Shown: one piece after another, positions 10,401 to 17,879 of the stretch
How positions within the stretch are numbered: position 1 is the stretch's first letter
How the letters are laid out: each line of letters opens with the position of its first letter
Assembly (NCBI GenBank): GCA_928724745.1
Contig: CAKMXJ010000037.1
Location: forward strand, 62,001 to 126,000
Source of the DNA: Anthracocystis setariae
Taxonomy: Eukaryota; Basidiomycota; Ustilaginomycetes; Ustilaginales; Ustilaginaceae
DNA: 64,000 bases
Direction of reading: 5' to 3'
Notes under the pieces: model-generated
Database searches by the model: none
What the model was told of the DNA's origin: nothing
Seen by the model: the letters and a program-made list of their open reading frames with translations, nothing else
Translations under genes and position numbers: made by a program

Positions 10401-11578
10401 TTGGTAGTGATGGTGGTGATGATGATGCCGATGATGGATACGAGACCGATGACGATAGCATAGGGAACGTAGTCATCGTTGCACCAAAGGACGATGGCAT
10501 AAATCTGGAAGATGTAGAAAGGGTGAAGGGCTTCATCAACCATGATGTCCTTGACTGATTTTCCCTTGACCGAGACCTGATTTTCGCCAAAGAGAGCTTG
10601 CCTGTCAGAGACGGTATTGGGATGCAGACCAGTCGAAGCGAGGTTGGAGACGGAGGCCCAAGATGGATCGCGCCAGGAGGCAAGAAGGTGGAATCTGCCC
10701 GTGACGGGATGCAAGAGGAAGGTGGTGGCCCTGTACTCGAGAATGTCGATGTAGGAGAGGGTGTGATGATGATCGGTGGCGGCTTGAGTGGTAGCGCGCG
10801 GGGTATCGGTTTTGTCTGGGTGAGCAGCAGCATCTTGAGGCGAGCGGTAGGGTTCGCAAAGGCTGGCGGGGAATACGTGTTGGAAGGGCATGGGTCTGGG
10901 AAAGTGAACTCGCTTGAGAGGAAGCATGTCGACCTCTGCATGCTTGCTCTTGATGCGAATGAGCTTGTCAGAGTTGGAGTTGTTGGGGTTGGTTTGAACG
11001 TGTTTGAGAGAGGTGCGGGAGGTGTTGCAACGAATCCAGAACTTGTTGTCGGCCCAATTGTCAATGATGTACCAGATACCGGCTGTGATGATGCAGAGGG
11101 TGTACCACAGAATTATCATGAGGAAGTGTGTGCGATGAAAGCGAAGATGAAGTTGGATGTCTTGATCCACTAGATAGATGGATTGGCGGGTGTCTTGGAG
11201 GAGGTCGGCATCAGCGGCCACGGCTGACGAGGAAGAAAAGGAGACACGAGAATCGCGCTTGTCATCGAGTTGGTGATGGGCATGCAATCGAGGTGATGGC
11301 TCGACATGGTGAGGAAGCTGAGATATTTCGTGAAGCTCGGGACGAGGAGGTAGGTGATGGTCGGGAATGGCTTCGGTGCTGTCGTGGTCGCTGTTGGTGA
11401 GGGCGGTGTGTTTGGACGAGTGGTCTGCTGAGTATGTTTGATACGAGGCGTTGTCTTCTGTGATGTCGAGCTGCTTGGAGATGTGAGCGTCGTGCAAGGG
11501 CTCGAGGAGGATGAAAGGAGACACGGCTTGCGCTGCGCCATCAGGAGGGCATGGCTCGAACGAGCTTGTGTTGGACAT
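7481..11578 (-). CDS. YPK9: P5B-type cation/polyamine-transporting ATPase (Ypk9/ATP13A2-like)
   Basis: 1365 aa, single exon. All P-type hallmarks are present: actuator loop TGES (about residue 506), phosphorylation motif DKTGTLT (about 681), nucleotide-binding KGAPE (about 840), TGDS, and the hinge GDGANDCGALKSADVG (about 1069). The M4 motif PPALPATL and the hydrophobic N-terminal hairpin (FLMIILWYTLCIITAGIWYI) mark class P5B, as in yeast Ypk9 and human ATP13A2. These are vacuolar/lysosomal pumps implicated in metal tolerance and polyamine export (established for family members). The length is close to the yeast protein. The cytosolic N terminus is His/Ser-rich and poorly conserved. A (CT)n array (coding strand) lies 127-172 bases upstream of the ATG. 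Confidence 0.9.
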   Translation of the reverse strand: MSNTSSFEPCPPDGAAQAVSPFILLEPLHDAHISKQLDITEDNASYQTYSADHSSKHTALTNSDHDSTEAIPDHHLPPRPELHEISQLPHHVEPSPRLHAHHQLDDKRDSRVSFSSSSAVAADADLLQDTRQSIYLVDQDIQLHLRFHRTHFLMIILWYTLCIITAGIWYIIDNWADNKFWIRCNTSRTSLKHVQTNPNNSNSDKLIRIKSKHAEVDMLPLKRVHFPRPMPFQHVFPASLCEPYRSPQDAAAHPDKTDTPRATTQAATDHHHTLSYIDILEYRATTFLLHPVTGRFHLLASWRDPSWASVSNLASTGLHPNTVSDRQALFGENQVSVKGKSVKDIMVDEALHPFYIFQIYAIVLWCNDDYVPYAIVIGLVSIIGIIITTITTKLSILKLKKMSRFSCDVSVLRANTSTFDASDKQTLYDSASSHIEPKQLSVAPSLICSDIAKRLNSESLVPGDIIDLAAKNDDPNAPKFGHWLIETLPCDVVLLEGDCIVNEAMLTGESVPVVKAPIANADLANILATGHDLASLDKNVLYSGTKLVRVRPGTTGFRTRALVIRTGFSTAKGSLIRQMLFPRPISHRFYRDAFLFVGNLFIIAMIGMIATIIYFQIIGVSSHEIALRSLDVLTIAVPPALPATLVVCVTFSIARLRQNQIFCLSPQRINVAGMINMFVFDKTGTLTEEGLDVLGVRKVRDGKFTELVQHHQQDQQQDDDKVHELDLVEAMATAHDLNLLDNVPIGEPLEVKMLEWTGRTLQDDASLAPVHLNSQGEDNQVGRRPLNKDGMLARVPVILARGKNASLAVVRTFEFTAALRRMSVVVKRNNELGARVYCKGAPESITSLCEAASLPDDYSAVLDKCTRAGFRVLAVAGKSIEALGWQGAQTLAREQAESGLQLLGLIIFENKLKAATTSSIANIRQDAQLPTKMCTGDSVLTAVSVGKDCGIMSSHAEVFAPRLCHDGDSEKSTSVIEWISVDDERNRLDPYSLDPIPHDAADAGARTLKDIELAVSGEILRTLIDNCSAETMARVLVHCKIFGRFSPEQKQELVERLQTLGYIVAFTGDGANDCGALKSADVGLSLSEAEASAAAPFTSRTKDISAIVHLIREGRSTLAISFAMFKWMSCYSLAEYFTVVLLYGKATSLDNGEYMFIDLFCVLPIAIGLASTLPAKKLYKVGPEKRLSSAKPVCSMLGQVILGFVAQTTVYVVLHAKSWYELPYFDPEDLTLNDMDNTALFRVSVFSYIIAGFAFSLGPPHRQLLCFNWILFPSLVILTIFCFYFLFMTGGGLFVQFGLVDMPKHFAWIIFGVVVAQFVLAMVFEFVALPYVARFVAKPFNALARRFFGKVTKPYKLVEKAIYSC

Positions 11579-11689
11579 GCTTGCCCTGATCGCTCAGCAT
11601 CCCTCTAACGCAAGAGAAGTAGGGATGGAGAAGGGATGGACAAGGCAAGGCAGTGATCAGGATGGGGTCCGAGGATGGAAAAAAAAAAC

Positions 11690-11704
<15 letters not shown>

Positions 11705-11750
<46 letters not shown>
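11705..11750. repeat. (GA)23 microsatellite in the YPK9 leader
   Basis: Uninterrupted GA dinucleotides, preceded by an A9 run and AAAG units from about 11678. Read on the YPK9 strand it is a pure CT tract 127-172 bases upstream of the start codon. Confidence 0.95.
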
Positions 11751-11756
<6 letters not shown>

Positions 11757-12045
11757 CGGGAAGGGTCGCACGAGCGTCTAGCGGAGGTCAGAGTGAGTGG
11801 CTATCAGAGTTGCGCTTCTGTTCTGTACCATTGCAGAGGATAAGTTTTTTTTTGGTAGTTCGCAGCCAGTCCACAAGGGCACAGCCTAAGGACTGTGCTG
11901 TTCAGTACTGTACTGTATACTGTATCCAAGGCAGAGCAGATTGCAACTCAGACATGGAACCCACCGTTTCGTATCGCCTTGTCGATGTGATGAAATTATC
12001 CAAGCGCGCCAGACGAAATGCATGCATGCATGCGTAGGCGGTCAA

Positions 12046-12070
12046 AGTACAGTACAGTACAGTACAGTAC
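12046..12070. repeat. (AGTAC)5 tandem pentanucleotide
   Basis: Five perfect copies of AGTAC. The same GTACAGTAC/GTACTGTAC word recurs at 11903-11926, 30089-30130, 35604-35628, 35698-35713 and 52105-52134. Confidence 0.95.
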
Positions 12071-12246
12071 TAACCCTAGCCTTCGAAATCATACCTCAGG
12101 CTGGCTGGCAAAAGGACAGAAATTCAGATCTTTGACGACTGCTGATTCCGAATGCCGCCGCGATGACCCTGAAAAAATATTCAGTGTACACACACTCAAG
12201 CAATAAAAAAATAAAAATAAAAAAAAAGTAATCGTGACGGGACCTC

Positions 12247-12271
12247 GCTGTGCTGTGCTGTGCTGTGCTGT
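12247..12271. repeat. (GCTGT)5 tandem pentanucleotide
   Basis: Five perfect GCTGT copies followed by a partial unit, about 180 bases from the AGTAC array and in the same intergenic region. Confidence 0.95.
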
Positions 12272-12659
12272 GCTTCACTGGGCCGGCCCATCGGATTGGG
12301 TCGGTAAAATTAAAAAATACTACTGTATTGCAGCGGGAAGCCTGGCTGGAAATTTTCAAAGCCAGCTGAGGGCTAAAGACGAACGGTCGGGCTCGTTGTT
12401 GTTCATCTGAGTGTGGCCCAGTACTGTCTCGCCCACTTACACTACAACCCCCATATTATTGTAAGCAACGGCGTACAACCCCCACACCTACAACACCACA
12501 CCGGCAAAGATTCATAGCAAGGGCGTGATGGGTTTCTTCTCACCACACGGCCAAGCCTCTAGCCAAACGAATCAGATCCATCATCATCTGCGCTTTTCAC
12601 CCACCGTTGCACAATTTGCATCATATTTGGGGGGGGGTGTCCATTTTCGACTGTCAGAT

Positions 12660-13847
12660 CTACAACTTGCTTCGCAACCAGCCCAACGTTCCACCAGCCC
12701 TTTTCTCGTTAGCCAGTACACTTCGTTCCACCCACTGCTTAAAGTGCTGCACCACTACACCGGGCACCTCGTTCTGAACCCAGTGTCCACTTCCGGCTAT
12801 CTCGACGATCTCGGTCTGCGGTACGTGTTTCTTCATGGTCCTGCCCATCGCCGGTGGTACGGCAACGTCGTCGTGAGGTGAGATCAGCAGCGCAGGCAGC
12901 GATTCCGGCAACGTCTTGGACGTCAGCGCACGATCCTCCTTCCAATTGATCTCGCGAGTGCGATACCAGCTCAGTGGTCCTTCCATGCCACGGCTCCGGA
13001 ACATGGTGATGTACCTATCCAGCTGCTCTTCGTCCAGGATCATGCGTCCCAAATACTGCAAAGGGATGTCAGAGAACTCTGGCATGGTGAGCAGCCGCTC
13101 GAGCTTGCCCTTGAGGTGCCAGTCTCGAATCTCTTCATGGTTCTCGGAATCCGCACTGAACAGACCGGGGATCATATAGATGATCGCAAGGAACCGATCC
13201 AGATGCTGCTCGATCATCTTGGTGCTTCGTTCCTCCGAAAAGAATTTTTGATAGCCAAAGTTGGGTACCTGCTTCAGCACCATATCGATCGGAATCGGTT
13301 TCGATGTCGGCGCCTGAAAAGGCACACACAGCCCACAGACGCCCATCACCCTTTCTGGGAACCATTGAGCAAACCTCCACCCCAGCCATGAACCCCAGTC
13401 GTGACACAGAACGATCACCCGTCCGTGTTTGCCATCCGCCGTTACATGTTCAGCTCCATACTCGCATCCCTTGCCAGCCTGCGCATGGTCTAGCAGTCCG
13501 TTGAGATCGATCGAAATGGCTCTTCCTCCGTATTCCGCCAAGCGTGGCTGCGTGCCTGGTGGTGCTGTAGCAGTCGACGTAGCCGGTGCAGAGCTGAGGC
13601 CATATCCAAGAAGATCCGGAATGATCAATCGAAATCCAGCCAGTCGCAGAGGCGCAACCACGCTTCGCCATCCGTATGAAAAGTCCGGAAACCCATGCAG
13701 CAGCAACAGCGTCGCTTTCTCCACTACACCTGCAGGTGGGCGATGGTCCAGATAGTGGTACCTCCGCTGGGTTGGAGCAGCATCCGGCTGGCTCGGAGGC
13801 GTTGTCAAAGGTGTAGTGTAGAATCGCGATGCTGTGACGTCCAACAT
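12660..13847 (-). CDS. Soluble epoxide hydrolase (alpha/beta hydrolase)
   Basis: 395 aa from the ATG at 13847. The fold is clear: oxyanion motif H51-GFPD, the nucleophile elbow HDWGSW with D150, a cap region containing the YRTREINWKED segment, an acid at D326/D327 (SPHDD), and the base H355 in SGHW. HGFPD plus an Asp nucleophile in HDWG is typical of epoxide hydrolases, which open epoxides to diols through an alkyl-enzyme ester. Fluoroacetate or haloalkane dehalogenases are a less likely alternative. An in-frame upstream extension (to 14036) looks like untranslated sequence: it begins with poly-Lys/Asn and lacks family similarity. It is divergent from the Gre2-like reductase gene. Confidence 0.85.
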   Translation of the reverse strand: MLDVTASRFYTTPLTTPPSQPDAAPTQRRYHYLDHRPPAGVVEKATLLLLHGFPDFSYGWRSVVAPLRLAGFRLIIPDLLGYGLSSAPATSTATAPPGTQPRLAEYGGRAISIDLNGLLDHAQAGKGCEYGAEHVTADGKHGRVIVLCHDWGSWLGWRFAQWFPERVMGVCGLCVPFQAPTSKPIPIDMVLKQVPNFGYQKFFSEERSTKMIEQHLDRFLAIIYMIPGLFSADSENHEEIRDWHLKGKLERLLTMPEFSDIPLQYLGRMILDEEQLDRYITMFRSRGMEGPLSWYRTREINWKEDRALTSKTLPESLPALLISPHDDVAVPPAMGRTMKKHVPQTEIVEIAGSGHWVQNEVPGVVVQHFKQWVERSVLANEKRAGGTLGWLRSKL

Positions 13848-14563
13848 GATGGCAATACTCGTTCTACTTTCGCCTCGACCTGACGGATGGTGTCTGACAG
13901 CTACGAGTGTCGAGCGCAAGACGTGCTTGGGGGTAGAGTGTGGGGCAAATATGGCGGCGTTTGGGCGGGGCGGTTCACGGCCAATCCATTGCCGGATGGA
14001 CCGGTTATTTTTTATTTTTTTCCCCCTTGAATGCAAGTGTTAGGTTAGTCTAGCTGTAACAAACGTCGTTTCGCTGCCAAGCTGTACGCTGATGTCGCCC
14101 ACACTGCACCCATCATCGATTGCCTTACGGATAAAGTATGCAACTCAAACAGTGAAGTCGACCCGCTGTGACCAATATCCGCGGAAGCGTTTCGGTTCCT
14201 TGACTTTGGCTTATCTCGTTACATCAACTCTGTTCGTCATGTCGGCATATGCGGCCTTCGTACTCAGTGAATTCTTTCAACTGCACCAAGCCGAATTTGT
14301 TTTCCACACTGTACTACAGTACTGTCAAGAGCTGCCTGCCTGATTTCGTGATTTTCGGCGATTTCCCTCTCCACTACGGATGGCCTGAGCGCTACGGCAA
14401 ACACACGAATGCTCACGCGAAGCGAAGAGAGTCGACTGTTCGGTCAAAACCGTCTGTCCTACCCATCATATAAGTCTAGGGATTCGACAACGAAGCCATC
14501 GTCCAGCATCTCGACATCATCGCAACATTGTCGCACTAACATCTGAAGGCTCTCACTTCGAAC
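13848..14563. promoter_or_regulatory. Divergent promoter, epoxide hydrolase / Gre2-like reductase
   Basis: About 716 bases shared by two divergently transcribed genes. A CATATAAG box at 14467-14474 lies about 95 bases before the reductase ATG. The same octamer occurs before the dicarboxylate carrier gene. A GTACTACAGTACTGT word lies near 14321. No gene is seen inside. Confidence 0.5.
14467..14474 (+). promoter_or_regulatory. TATA-like box CATATAAG
   Basis: Matches a TATA element and sits 90-97 bases upstream of the ATG at 14564, followed by a C/A-rich leader. Positional inference only. Confidence 0.4.
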
Positions 14564-15616
14564 ATGTCAGGCTCGCTCGTGCTCATCACCGGTATTACCG
14601 GCTTCCTTGCTGCTCACGTCCTCGATGCCGTCCTCGCCTCCCCTGCCAACTACCGTGTTCGAGGAACGCTTCGCTCGCTCAGCAAGAAGGACGAGCTCCT
14701 TGCTCGCCTTAGCCCCCAAGATCGTGAACGAGTCGAGTTCGTCGAGGTTGCCGACACTGCCACCTCTGATCTTTTGCCCGCGGTTCGAGGTGTTGAAATC
14801 ATCCACCACGTAGCCTCGCCTTACCAACTCAACGTCCAAGATGCCGAGCGAGACCTTCTCATCCCTGCCGTCGAAGGCACCCTCAACCTCCTCCGCTTCG
14901 CCAAGCACGAAAAGAGCGTCAAGAAGGTCGTCATCACCTCCTCCTTTGCTGCAGTCACCAGTCTTAAGCAAGGTGGCCCTAATCGCCCTGGCTTCGTATA
15001 CACCGCCGATCACTGGAACCCGGCATCGTACGACGACGCCATCCAAGCCGGAGGAGCAGGTGCATTCTCATACTCGGTCAGCAAGAAGCTCGCTGAACAG
15101 GCGGCGTGGGACTACCTCGAGAACGAGAAGCCCAACTTCCAGATCGCGGCGGTCAACCCTCCAATGATCTACGGCCCAACCCTGCAGCCTGGCGTCAAGC
15201 TCTCCAACCTCAACACCTCGAGCAAGACCATCTACGGCCTGGTCAGCTCTCAAGATCAAATGCCTGAGGATCGTCTGCCTTTGTTCTGCCATGCTAGAGA
15301 CGTCGGTGACGCTCACGTCGCCGCAACCGAGAAGGAGAATGGCATGGGTAGGAGGTACCTCTTGTGCGGAGGCAAGTTCACTTGGGCGCACGCCGTCAAG
15401 TTCATCTCGGAACAATACCCGCACCTTCAAGACCGATTGCCCAAGGGCTGGAAAGAGGCTTCTTCCAACTTGAAGAACGTCGACGAGATCGCAACGCTCG
15501 ATACGAAACCAGCTGAATCCATCCTCGCCATCCAGTTCAAAGACTGGCAGACCACGCTCAAGCAGTCCCTGGATAGTCTGTTGCAGCTCGAGAAGAGCGC
15601 CGAATGGAACAACTAG
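14564..15616 (+). CDS. Gre2-like NAD(P)H-dependent reductase (extended SDR family)
   Basis: 350 aa. An N-terminal Rossmann motif TGITGFLAAHV, the HHVASPY block, an active-site Ser region (ITSSFAAV) and the catalytic YSVSK (Y-x3-K) place it in the extended short-chain dehydrogenase group with yeast Gre2 (methylglyoxal/isovaleraldehyde reductase), dihydroflavonol reductases and cinnamoyl-CoA reductases. It most likely reduces aldehydes or ketones in the cytosol; the substrate cannot be read from sequence. The length is typical of the family (about 340 aa), with no intron. A start at 14564 with leader AACATG is supported by the immediate onset of the nucleotide-binding fold. Confidence 0.88.
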   Translation: MSGSLVLITGITGFLAAHVLDAVLASPANYRVRGTLRSLSKKDELLARLSPQDRERVEFVEVADTATSDLLPAVRGVEIIHHVASPYQLNVQDAERDLLIPAVEGTLNLLRFAKHEKSVKKVVITSSFAAVTSLKQGGPNRPGFVYTADHWNPASYDDAIQAGGAGAFSYSVSKKLAEQAAWDYLENEKPNFQIAAVNPPMIYGPTLQPGVKLSNLNTSSKTIYGLVSSQDQMPEDRLPLFCHARDVGDAHVAATEKENGMGRRYLLCGGKFTWAHAVKFISEQYPHLQDRLPKGWKEASSNLKNVDEIATLDTKPAESILAIQFKDWQTTLKQSLDSLLQLEKSAEWNN

Positions 15617-16326
15617 CGCAGCAAAGCTTCCAGCGCTTAGTGCATCAGATGAACAAGACACCCTCACACCGTGTCATGTGTGGTGAAGATGCAATTTGAT
15701 TTATTTTTTCCACCCGGACGAGGCCAGCGGTATTTTTTTGGTGGACTATGTACGGTGCGAGATCGCCTTTCAGCTTGACCATCACCTGCAACCCCTGTCC
15801 ACGGTTCAGAGTAGACCGTCGGTGCCATCTTGCCCTTTGAGAACATCTGCAGCGCTGGTGCACAATTGCCAGGTTGCTTTGGGACTGGAAGTGTGACCGG
15901 AGTGAGTAGTGCAGGTGCCAGCCTTGCAAACGGAAGCACCACATGCAAGCCCATGTCAAGCTAGCAAACGAGATCCACGGCTTGATGGTGTTGGACCGTC
16001 AAAATGCAAGCTTGGCACACACGCCAACAAAATAGTGTTTGAGCTTCCTAAATTGGAATTAAAAAAATAAGGCAGAATTTATGAATGCTTCATTAAACAG
16101 TTCAAATGCCAGTGTGTCAGGTCTCATTCATTCCACGTCTGATCCGTGCCTTTGTTGCGGTTCCCCCCACGCCCACATCGTTTCCCCACGTCCTCATACA
16201 ACAACAGTAAAGTTCCTGGCGAGCAACAGCAACACCTTCCTCTCAACAACCCTGGTGCGACAGACACTTTTCCTTCTATACTCATCATCCTGCACCACGG
16301 TTGCTTCCAGCCTGTGTCTAACAATC
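15617..16326. other. Intergenic region before the hydroxyacid dehydrogenase gene
   Basis: 3' flank of the reductase and promoter of the dehydrogenase, both plus strand. An in-frame ATG at 16081 could extend the dehydrogenase by 82 residues, but that extension has no family similarity. Nothing else recognised. Confidence 0.4.
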
Positions 16327-17573
16327 ATGACGGTGCCCAAAATCCTCGTCTGCCGTAGCATGCCCACCGAGGTGCTCAAACGCGCCGAAGCTGCCGGCAA
16401 AGTACAACTCATCACGCGCCCTGAAGACCAAGGCGAGCAAGCGCCATCACGCGACTGGCTCCTGTCCAACATCAAAGGTGTCGACGGTGTCGTCATCTGC
16501 CTCACCGAAAAGGTCGACGAGGAATTTCTCGATGCTGCCGGTCCTTCGCTCAAGGTGATCAGCACGATGAGTGTGGGGTATGATCATATCGACTTGAAGC
16601 TGGTCAAGTCGCGTGGCATTCGAGTCGGTAATACTCCCGGTGTTCTAGACGATGCTGTGGCTGAAACCTGCCTGCTTTTGGCTCTCATGGTGACTAGACA
16701 GGTGCCACTCGCGACTAGGACGGTGAGGGAGGGGCAGTGGCCCAACTTCCCTTGGACGCCAACCTGCTTTATGGGTCCAAGTATCAGTGGCAAGACAATC
16801 GGGTTCCTAGGTTTCGGCAATATCAGCCAGAGTTTATGCAATCTACTGGTTCCGTTCAAGCCGGCCAAGATTCTTTACACGACATCGAGGGAGAGGAAGT
16901 TCGATGTGAACGATAAGTACTTTGCTTCGATCATCAAGGACGGATTCCCAGCAAAGAGTATTCAGGTGGTAAACCAGCCTGACCCGATCGAGCTCGCCAA
17001 ATCGTCCGATCTGGTGTTTGTTCTCGTGGATCTCAATCCAACCACCAAGCACATCGTCGACAAAAAGTTCTTGGGCAGTATGAAGTAAGTGTCGCAACAA
17101 CCCAAAGAGTTGCACTACAGGGTGCTGACCACGTTTTACGTTGCTTCCAAATCGGTTTTTGTCGGCTTGATGATGGGACGCCGTCTATCGACCTTGTCCC
17201 GATGACATTGAGCCGAACAGAAAGACCGCCTACCTCATCAACGCCTCTCGCGGTGGCACAGTTGATACGGCAGCCTTGGTCGAAGCACTGCGCAACGACC
17301 AGATTGCCGGCGCCGGATTGGATGTGATTGAGAATGAGCCCAGTAAGTACAGTGCATTCGCACACTTAGCGGAAACAGCGAGAGCGGAAAGATCCGTGCG
17401 ATTTCCGCTCCATCTCGTCTTTGTCTGTGGGTGATACATCGTTTGTCGGCCACCTTGACAGAGAAGAGAAGAGCAGGATGATGGTTTGCCAACCAGGGTC
17501 CGTCCTGCATCACATTCCATCCATCCAAGCCGTTGTTTCCGTTACTCCGTGTTGACCGCCGTCGTGGGGGGAT

Positions 17574-17609
<36 letters not shown>

Positions 17610-17879
17610 CTCTCTGACCTAAATCTCCGTTTACTCCTTCTCCGCGTGGCATCATCGGCGAATTTTGCAACCTTCTTGGCGAAAATTGCAGTGATCCACG
17701 CAGATCATCCTCTTCTGGCACCGGACTGCAGGGACAAGGTGGCCCTGCTGCCTCACATTGGTAGTGGTACTACCGAAACTCGCCGCGCCATGGCGGATTT
17801 GACCATAAACAACTTGCTCGGCGCGCTGGGTTTGCGCGAAGAAGCTGGCAAGGAATCTGTCATGGACGCCGAGCTCTAA
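16327..17879 (+). CDS. D-2-hydroxyacid dehydrogenase (glyoxylate/hydroxypyruvate reductase-like), 3 exons
   Basis: Exons 16327-17084, 17221-17342 and 17692-17879 join in frame to 355 aa. The protein has the D-isomer 2-hydroxyacid dehydrogenase layout: catalytic domain, VGYDHIDL, Rossmann motif GFLGFGNIS, catalytic Arg in INASRGG, Glu in IENEP and His in LPHIGSGT. It probably reduces glyoxylate or hydroxypyruvate with NAD(P)H, like human GRHPR and yeast Gor1. Splice sites are GTAAGT...CAG (intron 1) and GTAAGT...GCAG (intron 2). A second acceptor 12 bases downstream in exon 3 (CGCAG) would remove four residues and keep the frame. The final exon ends LREEAGKESVMDAEL. It is one of only three genes here with introns inside the coding sequence. 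Confidence 0.85.
17085..17220 (+). other. Intron 1 of the D-2-hydroxyacid dehydrogenase gene
   Basis: 136 bases, GTAAGT donor and ACAG acceptor, with a CTGAC branch-like motif at 17125-17129. Removing it joins MK to KTAYLINASRGG, the conserved family block. Confidence 0.85.
17343..17691 (+). other. Intron 2 of the D-2-hydroxyacid dehydrogenase gene, with a T34 tract
   Basis: 349 bases, GTAAGT donor and GCAG acceptor, branch-like CTGAC at 17614-17618. It contains an uninterrupted run of 34 T at 17576-17609, immediately before the branch motif. Confidence 0.75.

Larger units (their letters stand above)
11579..12659. other. Repeat-rich intergenic region between YPK9 and the epoxide hydrolase gene
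   Basis: Contains the YPK9 promoter on the left and the 3' flank of the epoxide hydrolase gene on the right. Notable content: a (GA)23 array, CTGTACTGTA-type repeats at 11903-11926, an ATGC run at 12019-12033, (AGTAC)5 at 12046-12070, (GCTGT)5 at 12247-12271 and a G9 run near 12630. ORFs here are short and carry the repeats, so I regard them as chance. Confidence 0.5.

Noticed and set aside
12068..12079. Telomere-like CTAACCCTAG next to the AGTAC array
   Set aside because: Only one copy of the telomeric unit, with no array; consistent with chance.
16081..16326. Upstream in-frame ATG extending the hydroxyacid dehydrogenase by 82 residues
   Set aside because: The added segment has no family similarity, and the conserved fold begins right after the ATG at 16327. 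A targeting signal cannot be fully excluded.
12660..17879. Secondary-metabolite gene cluster
   Set aside because: No polyketide synthase, peptide synthetase, terpene cyclase or dedicated regulator adjoins the three redox genes.
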